DNA of 64,000 nucleotides from Microcoleus vaginatus_C (GTDB taxonomy: Bacteria; Cyanobacteriota; Cyanobacteriia; Cyanobacteriales; Microcoleaceae), in NCBI GenBank assembly GCA_040004035.1, contig JAMPLN010000012.1; one strand, 5' to 3'. Both the position numbers and the translations under genes were made by a program. Every line of letters starts with the position of its first letter. Positions within the stretch are counted from its first letter, which is position 1. Of the stretch, positions 46,797-55,104 are shown one piece after another. The notes under the pieces are model-generated. The model saw only the letters and a program-made list of their open reading frames with translations. It had not been told where the DNA came from and ran no database searches.

Positions 46797-48236
46797 TTAT
46801 CCGACACTTCCTTCTAGCTTCAGACTCAACAGCTTATCAGCTTCCGCCGCAAATTCCATCGGTAACTGATTGAAAACATCTTTACAGAAACCGCTAATCA
46901 TCATCGAAATAGCATTTTCTGCGGAAATTCCCCGCTGTGCGAAGAAGAACAATTGCTCTTCGCCAATCTTAGAAGTAGAAGCTTCGTGTTCCACTTTAGC
47001 AGTGTGGTTCTGCACTTGAATATAAGGGAAAGTATTCGCTTGAGCGTTATCCCCAATCAGCATGGAATCGCACTGAGAGTAATTGCGAGAGCCTTTAGCA
47101 TTCGGCCCCATTTTTACCAAACCGCGATAGCTGTTGGATGAATTTCCCGCCGAAATTCCCTTAGAAATAATCGTGCTGCGAGTATTTTTACCAATGTGGA
47201 TCATTTTGGTGCCGGTGTCAGCTTGCTGTTTGTTGTTTGTCAGCGCTACCGAGTAAAATTCGCCTACCGAGTTGTCGCCGACTAACACGCAACTGGGATA
47301 TTTCCAAGTAATCGCGGAACCGGTTTCTACTTGTGTCCAAGAAATCTTAGAATTGACTCCCTGACACAAACCCCGTTTGGTCACGAAGTTGTAAATGCCG
47401 CCTTTGCCGTTGGCGTCGCCAGCGTACCAGTTTTGCACTGTGGAGTATTTGATATCCGCATTGTCCATTGTTACCAATTCCACGACGGCGGCGTGCAGTT
47501 GATTGGTGTCAAACATCGGCGCGGTGCAGCCTTCTAGGTAAGAGACAGAACTGTTTTCTTCTGCAACAATTAGGGTGCGCTCGAACTGACCCGAATCTCC
47601 GTTGTTGATGCGGAAATAGGTTGACAATTCCATCGGGCATTTGACGCCTTTGGGAATGTAAACGAAGGAACCGTCGCTGAATACGGCGGAGTTGAGGGCT
47701 GCGAAAAAGTTATCGCCGACTGGTACGACGCTACCGAGATATTTTTCTATTAGTTCGGGATAATCTTTGACGGCTTCTGAGATGGAACAGAAAATAACAC
47801 CATCTTTGGCTAACTTTTCTCTAAATGTTGTGGCAATTGAAACGCTGTCGAAAACGGCATCGACGGCGACATTTCCCAGCCGCTTTTGTTCGGATAGGGG
47901 AATGCCGAGTTTCTCGAAGGTTTCTAGCAGGGTCGGGTCTACTTCGTCCAAACTGTTGAGCTTTTTGGGCTTTTGTTTGGGCGCGGAATAGTAGATAATT
48001 TGTTGGTAGTCGATCGCGGGATAGTTGACGTGGGGCCAGGTGGGCTCAGTCATTGTCAGCCACTTCCGGTATGCTTTGAGGCGGAATTGCAGCATGAATT
48101 CCGGTTCGTTTTTCTTGGCGGAAATCAGGCGCACTACATCTTCGCTCAAGCCGCGGGGGATGGTGTCTGACTCGATGTCGGTGACGAAACCGTATTTGTA
48201 GGGCTGGTTGACTAGGGTTGTGACTGTAGAGCTCAT
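46797..48236 (-). CDS. sufB: Fe-S assembly scaffold protein SufB
   Basis: About 479 residues. MSSTVTTLVNQPYKYGFVTD at the ATG 48236 is the standard cyanobacterial SufB start, so the 35-codon upstream extension is not used. Conserved: GVKCPMELSTYFRIN, NLFTIIS-like KMIHIGKNTRSTIISKGISA, and RNYSQCDSMLIGDNAQANTFP with the ligand Cys. First gene of sufBCDS. Confidence 0.97.
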   Translation of the reverse strand: MSSTVTTLVNQPYKYGFVTDIESDTIPRGLSEDVVRLISAKKNEPEFMLQFRLKAYRKWLTMTEPTWPHVNYPAIDYQQIIYYSAPKQKPKKLNSLDEVDPTLLETFEKLGIPLSEQKRLGNVAVDAVFDSVSIATTFREKLAKDGVIFCSISEAVKDYPELIEKYLGSVVPVGDNFFAALNSAVFSDGSFVYIPKGVKCPMELSTYFRINNGDSGQFERTLIVAEENSSVSYLEGCTAPMFDTNQLHAAVVELVTMDNADIKYSTVQNWYAGDANGKGGIYNFVTKRGLCQGVNSKISWTQVETGSAITWKYPSCVLVGDNSVGEFYSVALTNNKQQADTGTKMIHIGKNTRSTIISKGISAGNSSNSYRGLVKMGPNAKGSRNYSQCDSMLIGDNAQANTFPYIQVQNHTAKVEHEASTSKIGEEQLFFFAQRGISAENAISMMISGFCKDVFNQLPMEFAAEADKLLSLKLEGSVG

Positions 48237-48338
48237 TAATTTTGCGCTTTCGAGTGTTCTGGATAAGTCTCTCAAAGATGGCAGACGCGGAACTGTCGGG
48301 GGCCCGGCAAGTTCTGGGGGCTGCTCTGGGAAGTAAAA

Positions 48339-48352
48339 CAACAGGTTTGTTG
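48339..48352. promoter_or_regulatory. SufR operator-like palindrome 1
   Basis: CAACAGGTTTGTTG is an exact CAAC-N6-GTTG, the SufR binding consensus described in Synechocystis. It lies in the sufR-sufB divergent region, 103 bases upstream of sufB. Confidence 0.7.
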
Positions 48353-48378
48353 CTTTAGTATATTTTAAGCTACATTAA

Positions 48379-48392
48379 CAACAGTGATATTG
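48379..48392. promoter_or_regulatory. SufR operator-like palindrome 2 (one mismatch)
   Basis: CAACAGTGATATTG fits CAAC-N6-GTTG with one change, and starts exactly 40 bases after site 1. It is 25 bases upstream of the sufR ATG. Two sites in the shared promoter fit autoregulation plus repression of sufBCDS. Confidence 0.6.
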
Positions 48393-48416
48393 TCAAAGTC
48401 AAATTAATAATTTTTT

Positions 48417-49121
48417 GTGAAGATGATGGAGACTACTCAGCAGACTTCCACGAAACAAGACATCCTCGAATATTTGCTCAAGGAGGGGCAGGGGACGGCT
48501 CTTGAGTTGGCGGAGTCTTTGGATATCAGCCCGCAGGCGATTCGCCGTCACTTGAAGGATTTGGAAGCGGAGGGGCTGATTCAGTATCAGTCGGTTCAGG
48601 CTGGGATGGGGCGGCCGCAGCACATTTATGAGCTTACCAGTCTGGGGCGCGATCGATTCCCGAATCGTTACGGCGATTTTGCAGTCTCTTTCTTGGATAC
48701 TTTGGCGGAAACCGTCGGCCGCGAGCAAGTGATTACTATCCTGCGAAAACAATGGCAGCGCAAAGCTACGGACTATCGGCGACTGGTGGGTGCTGGTTCG
48801 CTGCAAGAACGGGTGACTAAGTTGGTGGAACTCCGCAGGGCTGAAGGTTATATGGCTGAGTGTTATCCTGTAGAATCGGTAGAGGTTGGGATGTGCGATC
48901 GCGCTGGTTTGGGCGATCGATTTGTGTTGATGGAACACAACTGCGCGATTTCTAATGTTGCTGAAACTTTTCCGAGTGTGTGTGGCAATGAGTTGGAAAT
49001 GTTTGCAGCGGTTTTGCCGGATTGTATTGTGGAGCGGACTCACTCGATTATTAATGGGGAACACCGCTGCGGTTATTTAATTGCAAGGAAGAAGGAAGAA
49101 GTTCGGCAACGGATTTTGTAA
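48417..49121 (+). CDS. sufR: SufR Fe-S-sensing transcriptional repressor
   Basis: A 234-residue regulator of suf. DeoR-type winged helix at about 14-55 (DILEYLLKEGQGTALELAES, DISPQAIRRHLKDLEAEGLI). The C-terminal cluster-binding cysteines are in GMCDRAG, NCAISNVAETFPSVCGNE and DCIVE / HRCGY. Other possible starts are 6 to 9 bases further in. Divergent from sufB with operator sites between. Confidence 0.93.
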   Translation: MKMMETTQQTSTKQDILEYLLKEGQGTALELAESLDISPQAIRRHLKDLEAEGLIQYQSVQAGMGRPQHIYELTSLGRDRFPNRYGDFAVSFLDTLAETVGREQVITILRKQWQRKATDYRRLVGAGSLQERVTKLVELRRAEGYMAECYPVESVEVGMCDRAGLGDRFVLMEHNCAISNVAETFPSVCGNELEMFAAVLPDCIVERTHSIINGEHRCGYLIARKKEEVRQRIL

Positions 49122-49237
49122 CGGATTTAACGGATGTCACCCATGGAAGTTCGGCAACGAATGAGTATAACGGATGTCACGGATGTCAGGGATTACCAAT
49201 TACCGATTACCCATTAGGAATTACTAATTTTTAATAT

Positions 49238-49645
49238 ATGGAACCGCTAGCAGATTTTTTAAAGCCGGAAGAGTGTGCGGAAGTTGATATGGCGCTGCTG
49301 TCATCGAAAGAAAAGTTTTCGGCGCGGGTGGCAATTTATGCTTTGAGGGTGCTCAAGCAAATTGCTGGGGAGACTGGGAAGCCGGTGGCTGAGGTGACTA
49401 ATGGGCAGGTGATGGATTGGATTAAGAATGATGAGAGTATTAAAGGGTCGATCGAACTTGATGCTAGTTTTGAAAACTTTTTTACAAATTTGGTGGTGGC
49501 GTCTTTGCGGCCTTTGAGGCAAATTGCGACAGAATCTGAAAGCCCGATCGAACAATTAACAGTTAAGCAGGTTGTGGCGTGGTTTGTGAAGGACGGGAAG
49601 ATTCGCAGAGAGCAGGGAACCGAGGCGGCGTTTTTGGATTTGTGA
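49238..49645 (+). CDS. Conserved-type hypothetical protein, parent of duplicated fragments
   Basis: A 135-residue helical protein (SARVAIYALRVLKQIAGETG, IELDASFENFFTNLVVASLR). It has two similar halves, each with ALRVLKQIA / SLRPLRQIATE and a V(T/E)xGQV-W(I/F)K motif, suggesting an internal duplication. The function is unknown. Its last 3/5 was copied twice downstream, each time without a usable start, together with a 5S rRNA gene. Confidence 0.65.
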   Translation: MEPLADFLKPEECAEVDMALLSSKEKFSARVAIYALRVLKQIAGETGKPVAEVTNGQVMDWIKNDESIKGSIELDASFENFFTNLVVASLRPLRQIATESESPIEQLTVKQVVAWFVKDGKIRREQGTEAAFLDL

Positions 49646-49740
49646 GTTAAAGGTCGATCGGCCCCACTGGCAAATAATACGTCAAACTCGGCTATTGGGG
49701 GCGGTTTGGGGCGAGCGAAAAAAAAGTTTTGACTTTGGGG

Positions 49741-49769
49741 TTGACAGACCGGGGAAAACTTGATAAGGT
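49741..49769 (+). promoter_or_regulatory. Promoter of 5S copy 1
   Basis: TTGACA (-35) then 17 bases and TAAGGT (weak -10). About 70 bases upstream of the 5S. Confidence 0.5.
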
Positions 49770-49841
49770 AATTAAGTCGAGCGAAAGAGATGCAGCGCAT
49801 CAAACTGAACGCAGACACAGGATTAAAAGTTTTCAAAGCTT

Positions 49842-49960
49842 TCCTGGTGCTTATGATGTAATGGAACCACTCCGATCCATCCCGAACTCGGTTGTTAAAC
49901 GTTGCTATGGCGAAGATACTCGGCGGGTCACTGCCCGGTAAAATAGCTCAGTGCCAGGTT
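49842..49960 (+). rRNA. rrf: 5S ribosomal RNA, copy 1
   Basis: 119 nt. Conserved bacterial 5S blocks are GGAACCACTCCGATCC, ATCCCGAACTCGG and AAAATAGCTC. The ends TCCTGGTGCT and AGTGCCAGGTT pair into the 9-bp helix I. Its own promoter and terminator flank it; no 16S or 23S lies near. Confidence 0.95.
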
Positions 49961-49971
49961 AATAATAAATT

Positions 49972-50014
49972 AAAGCTCTTTTCCCGCAACAACGGAAAAG
50001 GGCTTTAGTTTTTT
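49972..50014 (+). terminator. Terminator of 5S copy 1
   Basis: Stem AAAGCTCTTTTCC / GGAAAAGGGCTTT around CGCAACAAC, followed by AGTTTTTT. Confidence 0.85.
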
Positions 50015-50240
50015 GGTGAGTTATTAGGCATCTACACCACAGCAAGTCTTGCGCCCTTTGTAGAAATCTCAATATTCTTCGCCAGCAGCAGATTTGTGGT
50101 CGATCGAACTTGATGCGAGTTTTGAAAACTTTTTCACGAATTTAGTAATTGCGTCTTTGCGGCTTTTGAGGCAAATTGCGACAGAAGCTCGGCTATTGGG
50201 GGCTGTTTCGGGCGATCGAAAAAAAGTTTTGACCAAGGGG

Positions 50241-50269
50241 TTGACAGACAGGGGAAAACTTGATAAGGT
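50241..50269 (+). promoter_or_regulatory. Promoter of 5S copy 2
   Basis: TTGACA, 17 bases, TAAGGT; identical layout to copy 1. Confidence 0.5.
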
Positions 50270-50341
50270 AATTAAGTCGAGCAAAAGAGATGCAGCGCAT
50301 CAAGCTTAATGCAGACACAGGATTAAAAGTTTTCAAAGCTT

Positions 50342-50460
50342 TCCTGGTGCTTATGATGTAATGGAACCACTCCGATCCATCCCGAACTCGGTTGTTAAAC
50401 GTTGCTATGGCGAAGATACTCGGCGGGTCACTGCCCGGTAAAATAGCTCAGTGCCAGGTT
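50342..50460 (+). rRNA. rrf: 5S ribosomal RNA, copy 2
   Basis: Identical to copy 1 over all 119 bases. Confidence 0.95.
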
Positions 50461-50471
50461 AATAATAAATT

Positions 50472-50514
50472 AAAGCTCTTTTCCCGCAACAACGGAAAAG
50501 GGCTTTAGTTTTTT
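50472..50514 (+). terminator. Terminator of 5S copy 2
   Basis: Identical stem and T-run to copy 1. Confidence 0.85.
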
Positions 50515-50805
50515 GGGGAGTGATTAGGCATCTACACAACAGCAAGTCTTGGGCCCTTTGTAGAAATCTCAATATTCTCGACCAGCAGCAGATTTTTGGT
50601 CGATCGAACTTGATGCGAGTTTTGAAAACTTTTTTACAAATTTGGTGGTGGTGTCTTTGCGGCCTTTGAGGCAAATTGCGACGAACCGATGCGGCTTTTT
50701 GGGATTTGTGAGTTAAAGGTCGATCGGTCCCACTGGCAAATAATACGTCAAACTCGGCTATTGGGGGCTGTTTCGGGCGATCGAAAAAAACTTTTGACTT
50801 TGGGG

Positions 50806-50834
50806 TTGACAGACAAAGGAAAACTTGATACATT
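50806..50834 (+). promoter_or_regulatory. Promoter of 5S copy 3
   Basis: TTGACA, 17 bases, TACATT; the -10 is better than in copies 1 and 2. Confidence 0.5.
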
Positions 50835-50918
50835 AATTAAGTCGAGCGAAAGAGATGCAGCGCATCAAGCTTAACATTAAGCTAAACGCAGACACAGGAT
50901 TAAAAGTTTTCAAAGCTT

Positions 50919-51037
50919 TCCTGGTGCTTATGATGTAATGGAACCACTCCGATCCATCCCGAACTCGGTTGTTAAACGTTGCTATGGCGAAGATACTCGG
51001 CGGGTCACTGCCCGGTAAAATAGCTCAGTGCCAGGTT
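50919..51037 (+). rRNA. rrf: 5S ribosomal RNA, copy 3
   Basis: Identical to copies 1 and 2 over all 119 bases, although the DNA upstream of it differs at many positions. Confidence 0.95.
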
Positions 51038-51048
51038 AATAATAAATT

Positions 51049-51091
51049 AAAGCTCTTTTCCCGCAACAACGGAAAAGGGCTTTAGTTTTTT
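51049..51091 (+). terminator. Terminator of 5S copy 3
   Basis: Same stem and T-run as copies 1 and 2. Confidence 0.85.
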
Positions 51092-51171
51092 GGTGACTTA
51101 CAGATGTTTATAATATGACAAGTGGGTAAGTCCAGAACAAAATCTGGTGTAGTTGGGAAAACAAGGGTGAA

Positions 51172-51471
51172 ATGCGTGTTATCAGCCGAAAAATCCTGCG
51201 AGATTTCTGTGAAAGCCATGCCGATTCCTGCGATGCACTTTATGACTGGTATAGAGTTTCAAGTAAAGCGGAATGGCAGAACCTAATTGATGTTCAGCAG
51301 ATTTATCCAAAAGCTGAGTCAGTCGGAAATTTTACTGTATTTAATATTAAGGGAAATAGATATCGGCTGATTGTTGATTTGGTTTATGTCTCTCAAAGAA
51401 TCTACATCAAATATGTTCTGACTCACGCTGAGTATGATAAGGATGAGTGGAAAAATGATCCGTACTTTTGA
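51172..51471 (+). CDS. higB: HigB-type toxin (mRNA interferase)
   Basis: A 99-residue RelE-superfamily toxin of the HigB group: MRVISRKILRDFCESHADSC, YDWYRVSSKAEWQNLIDVQ, and the RYRLIVDLVYVSQRIYIKYV core with C-terminal THAEYDKDEW. Toxin precedes antitoxin, as usual for higBA. The start of the next gene overlaps this one. Confidence 0.85.
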   Translation: MRVISRKILRDFCESHADSCDALYDWYRVSSKAEWQNLIDVQQIYPKAESVGNFTVFNIKGNRYRLIVDLVYVSQRIYIKYVLTHAEYDKDEWKNDPYF

Positions 51472-51853
51472 TGCCAAATCTTATACAGATTTACTTGTTC
51501 GGTATCAACCCAAACCGATCGCAAATGAAGCAGAAAACGAGGCCGCGATCGCTCTGGCTTGCGAACTGGAACACCGCCCTATGCGATCGCTGGAGGAAGA
51601 GCTATTTCTGGAGCTTTTGATAACGCTGATTGAAAAATTTGAATCTGAAAATTATCCGATTCCTGCCGGAAATGCTGCTTCAATGTTGCAACATTTAATG
51701 GATACGAGAGATTTGGACAAATCTGATTTGATTCCTGTTTTGGGAACGGAAACTGAGGTTGAGAAAATTTTTGTTAGTGGAAGGGCGATCGAAATAGATG
51801 AAGCCAGGAAATTAGCCGATTTTTTCCACGTTGATATTAGTTTGTTTCTCTAA
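51455..51853 (+). CDS. higA: HigA-type antitoxin
   Basis: A 132-residue antitoxin. ATG 51455 lies inside the toxin gene (17 bases overlap); an upstream ATG at 51434 would add 7 residues. The C-terminal helix-turn-helix region includes SMLQHLMDTRDLDKSDLIPV and GRAIEIDEARKLADFFHVDI. It neutralises HigB and represses the pair. The stop codon overlaps the stop of a truncated PIN gene on the other strand. Confidence 0.8.
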   Translation: MIRTFDAKSYTDLLVRYQPKPIANEAENEAAIALACELEHRPMRSLEEELFLELLITLIEKFESENYPIPAGNAASMLQHLMDTRDLDKSDLIPVLGTETEVEKIFVSGRAIEIDEARKLADFFHVDISLFL

Positions 51854-51924
51854 TCGCGATCGGGTTTACTGTTATCAAACACAATTGCACTGATGATTGC
51901 ATTTGTATCAAAAACGTAGCGCAT
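51850..51924 (-). pseudogene. Truncated PIN-domain toxin (24 residues left)
   Basis: An ATG-started frame gives MRYVFDTNAIISAIVFDNSK then PDRD and a TAG. This is the first strand and the first catalytic Asp (DTN) of a PIN RNase. The rest (over 100 residues) is gone: the frame runs straight into the end of higA. It is 1 base downstream of the antitoxin stop, as in a normal pair. Confidence 0.7.
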
Positions 51925-51925
51925 C

Positions 51926-52153
51926 TCACTCCTCAAAAAGAATTGAATCCAAAATTTCTGCGGTCAATCCTCGCGCTTGAGCATTCCGACTAATCTCACT
52001 CATTACCTTCTCTAGGGGTCTTTTGCGTCGAGTTACATCACTAAGTTTCAGGCTAAGTAATGCCTCCAATTTACGACGCTGTTCTTCAGAAGCAGCCTCA
52101 AATATCTTAGCAACTTCAGCATTAACGCGAATTGTGATTGTTTTGGTTTGCAT
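51926..52153 (-). CDS. Antitoxin of a PIN-type pair, now without a full toxin
   Basis: About 75 residues starting MQTKTITIRVNAEVAKIFEA; a small hydrophilic DNA-binding-type N-terminus with a C-terminal EILDSILFEE toxin-binding tail. An upstream in-frame ATG at 52174 would add 7 residues. The adjoining toxin is cut to 24 residues, so this antitoxin is an orphan. Family name uncertain. Confidence 0.65.
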   Translation of the reverse strand: MQTKTITIRVNAEVAKIFEAASEEQRRKLEALLSLKLSDVTRRKRPLEKVMSEISRNAQARGLTAEILDSILFEE

Positions 52154-52323
52154 GATGGTTATGTGATGTTTCAATGACTGTTTTCAAATAAGCTAGAATT
52201 GCGGGGGAATCGAACCATGTTTTAATGCCATCATAACCAGCGATCGCCCTTATTTTAGCAGTCAAGAGTGGGCGATCGCCTTTCGCCTTCCTCATAGCCC
52301 GAATCGCGGGCAAAAGTTGCTGC

Positions 52324-54717
52324 CTAAACTGTGCTATATTTTTGACCAATTTGTCGAAGCAATTTAGTGAAATTGTCCTTGTCAGATTCATTTTGAAACG
52401 TATCTACTACCTTTTTTAACCTAGACAAGTCATTGGTATAGTTCTTGTCAGATAGCTGTGACACTAATTGCGACGAGAAAAATTTTACTAAATCAGGTTC
52501 ATTAGATAAGACATCTACAACCTCTTTCAACTTAGACAAGTTCTGACTGTACTTCTCGTCTGATAAAATAGCTACTGCATTTTTTAATTGTGGCAACTTG
52601 TTTTTATACTTCTCATTAGAAACCAGATCCGATAAGTTTTTGTCACTCCCCACTAGAGTTACTAACTCTTGCAACTTAGATAAATTGGTAGAATATTTAT
52701 CGTCGGACAAAATATCTACTACCTTTTTCAACTTAGACAACTCCTGTTTCTGCTTCGCGTCAGATAGCAGTGAAGTTAATTTGCTTTCCGTCTTGACAAA
52801 TTTTGCTAAGTTTTCATAGTTAATGGCATGAGCATCTGAAAGAATTATTTTCCAAGCTATTTTTGCGTTTGTAAATACAACCCCCTCTTTTGCATCCTTA
52901 AAAAAACTGTTGTCTATCAAAGCGATTACTTTTTCTCCAGAGTCAAGAGATAGCCATGAAGACAGCGCTTTGGATAGTTTATCTAATGGAATATTAGGAG
53001 CAGAAAATCCATCTTTAATGCCATGTTGTGGAATTACATCCTTCTTTTGTGAAAAAAATTCTCCCCAATAACCGGGAATTATATCTTCAGTATAGGTGTA
53101 AGTCCGAGTTTCTAATTGATGCAGCTCCGATGAATCGCGAGTCTTTCCAGATTTGAGCAATGACCAAATCATATATGCTGTACCCGATGCCACAAGAGCA
53201 GTACCGCCCGTGATGAAACTGAGTCCACCAATAGCCGAAATAGTGGCAGTAATAGCAGCAGCACCAGACAATGTACCGGCTACTCCCAAAGCACCCGCAG
53301 CAGTCCAAGCCGCTAAAACAGTTGCAGCACCGGCGATTGTTCCTGTACCAATGGCAATTCCCAGATTTTTTTGGTCTTCGCTATCCATTTCTGAAACTAA
53401 CGCAATAGACAGCACTCCTGCAGCTCCAAATAGCGCGACTCCTCCTGTTGCTACTGCTAAACCACCCAGCATTCCTAAACCACCAGCCGCGACAGAACCA
53501 CCACCTAAAAAAGCTAAAGTCGCGTTGGTTGCAGCCGCTCCTGATAAACTACTAATACTAACACCCGTGGCTGTTTCTACTCCAAGTACACTTAGCATTT
53601 TCGTAGCTTGTGGAACAATTGCTGCTCCTTTGTCTTTAGCATCCGTCAGTTTCTTTTTCAATACTTTAACAGTTTTGACAAAATCATAGGCTTTTTCAGC
53701 AGAAGCAATTTGACTATCTAAATTCTGTTTCCTTGCTATTGAGTAAACAACTTTAGCATTTTCTGGAATTTTAGCCTGGCTGATGAATGAGTCTAAGGAC
53801 TTCAAAGTGGCGGCATCTTCTACTGTTTTTCCATCGCGCACCTGCTGATAAGTTAACAGGTACTTTGTCTGTATATCGGGAGTTAATTGTGGGTTTTCAT
53901 TGATCAGTTTGACAAGAATAAAGTCAACTGTTAAGGCTCTTGAGTTGGCAAGGGCTAAAGAGTAGTTTTGCTTGATTTCTAAAGGCAGTGCAGAAGCCGC
54001 AACAATTGAGTAAATATCTGTGAGCGCCTTAAAGTCAGGAACCGGTTCGCCGGCACGGACGTAGGCAAAAGTTCCTCTGATTAGTTTCTTTTCTGCCTCA
54101 GTTAGTTTAGATTGACTTAATGCCATTTCAATGGCTTGCTCAGTTCCGAGTAAGCGCGAATTGTTACTGGCGATTTCGTAACGCTCTTTAATTTTGTTGT
54201 CTAGCTTTGAGGAGCGTATCACATAATCAAGCAAATCCAAGGCAATCACATCGTTAATATACTCACCATCTTCAACTTGCTCATAAACAAATTTGCATTT
54301 CGCTTTGCTTGCTTCTTCGACAAATTGCGTATTTTTGTCAATTTCTTGATAAATTTCCTCTTTTATTCCGAGTTGTCTATCGTATAAGGTATGCAAAACT
54401 ACAGTAATATCTTTACCGTCTTGACCGCGCCCTTTGATGGTAATCTCTTGGCTATCTTGAACTTTGGAGGGAATTTCCACCTGGCAAGGTTCTCCCGATC
54501 GCAAAGTAAAAGTTTGCTTTCCTCCTACTCGGGCTGTGGTATAAGGAACAAAAATATGATAGTTCTCCAAGGTAGAAAAATTTTTGCCTAATCCCTCGCT
54601 ATCAGCCATAGCGCTAGCTGGATCAAGCAAGTCTTTTGTCAATAAACCCAAAGTACCTAAAGCAACATAACTAAGAAAAGAGCGACGGTTGAGAGGAGAA
54701 ATATTTATGTGAGTCAT
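52324..54717 (-). CDS. Large Tat-signal protein with hydrophobic Gly/Ala core, function unknown
   Basis: 797 residues. Near the start NRRSFLSYVALGTLGLLT is a twin-arginine signal or membrane anchor. Residues about 66-115 (CQVEIPSKVQDSQEITIKGR) resemble the DnaJ C-terminal client-binding fold. Residues about 380-525 are Gly/Ala-rich hydrophobic segments (LSGAAATNATLAFLGGG, GTGTIAGAATVLAAWTAAG), possibly several membrane hairpins. Near 593-615 SGEKVIALIDNSFFKDAKEG resembles a bacterial PH-like domain start. The last 160 residues are Lys/Leu/Ser helical repeats with LSKLKKVVDILSD-type units, about 33 residues each. The order suggests an exported or membrane-inserting effector; I cannot name a family. 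Confidence 0.7.
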   Translation of the reverse strand: MTHINISPLNRRSFLSYVALGTLGLLTKDLLDPASAMADSEGLGKNFSTLENYHIFVPYTTARVGGKQTFTLRSGEPCQVEIPSKVQDSQEITIKGRGQDGKDITVVLHTLYDRQLGIKEEIYQEIDKNTQFVEEASKAKCKFVYEQVEDGEYINDVIALDLLDYVIRSSKLDNKIKERYEIASNNSRLLGTEQAIEMALSQSKLTEAEKKLIRGTFAYVRAGEPVPDFKALTDIYSIVAASALPLEIKQNYSLALANSRALTVDFILVKLINENPQLTPDIQTKYLLTYQQVRDGKTVEDAATLKSLDSFISQAKIPENAKVVYSIARKQNLDSQIASAEKAYDFVKTVKVLKKKLTDAKDKGAAIVPQATKMLSVLGVETATGVSISSLSGAAATNATLAFLGGGSVAAGGLGMLGGLAVATGGVALFGAAGVLSIALVSEMDSEDQKNLGIAIGTGTIAGAATVLAAWTAAGALGVAGTLSGAAAITATISAIGGLSFITGGTALVASGTAYMIWSLLKSGKTRDSSELHQLETRTYTYTEDIIPGYWGEFFSQKKDVIPQHGIKDGFSAPNIPLDKLSKALSSWLSLDSGEKVIALIDNSFFKDAKEGVVFTNAKIAWKIILSDAHAINYENLAKFVKTESKLTSLLSDAKQKQELSKLKKVVDILSDDKYSTNLSKLQELVTLVGSDKNLSDLVSNEKYKNKLPQLKNAVAILSDEKYSQNLSKLKEVVDVLSNEPDLVKFFSSQLVSQLSDKNYTNDLSRLKKVVDTFQNESDKDNFTKLLRQIGQKYSTV

Positions 54718-54747
54718 AACTGAGTATTTGTAGCTTGAATGTAGTTT

Positions 54748-54918
54748 TTAGGCGAAATAATCAAATCCGAACTCTAATTTATCAAGTTCGTTACTTCCAA
54801 ATTTACTAGCAAACTTACCCTTAGCCCTAGTGGCCCACCCCAAAGCCTGTGCTTGCTCATAAATCAGATGAGCTTGTTTCTTTGGCGCCAATTTTCCTTG
54901 CGACAAAGCAAACTCACT
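54748..54918 (-). pseudogene. Remnant of a small protein, no start codon
   Basis: A 56-codon frame between two stops gives a protein-like sequence (ALSQGKLAPKKQAHLIYEQA then QALGWATRAKGKFASKFG, ending LDKLEFGFDYFA). No ATG/GTG is in frame. Composition looks coding. Unknown family; most likely the 3' end of a decayed gene. Confidence 0.4.
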
Positions 54919-55104
54919 CTATTAAATCAGCGACACCCAACTTTGTCAACAGGTGATTGACTACAAAACTGCGCCTGTTTAGCAAACTATAATTAAGCCA
55001 ACAAGGAAATCCGCGTGGCCCGATTATTTTGCAACTTGCCTAAAATTACCCGATCGACTATTGTTCCTACTAGATATCATCTTGATATAACAACCAACAA
55101 AAAC

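Larger units (their letters stand above)
49447..51091. repeat. Tandem triplication: 3' gene fragment + promoter + 5S rRNA + terminator
   Basis: Three head-to-tail units at offsets +500 and +577 bases. Each begins GGTCGATCGAACTTGATG, continues with part of the upstream gene, then TTGACA promoter, 5S and terminator. Unit 2 lost an internal segment from GCGACAGAA to GCTCGGCTATTG; unit 3 lost a smaller one. The spacer after terminators 1 and 2 (TTAGGCATCTACAC onward) is also repeated; it is absent after unit 3. Confidence 0.9.

Noticed and set aside
52122..52391. 89-residue frame between the orphan antitoxin and the large Tat protein
   Set aside because: It overlaps both neighbours and lacks a start signal; part of its sequence comes from HIP1-rich DNA. 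A remnant is possible but not supported.
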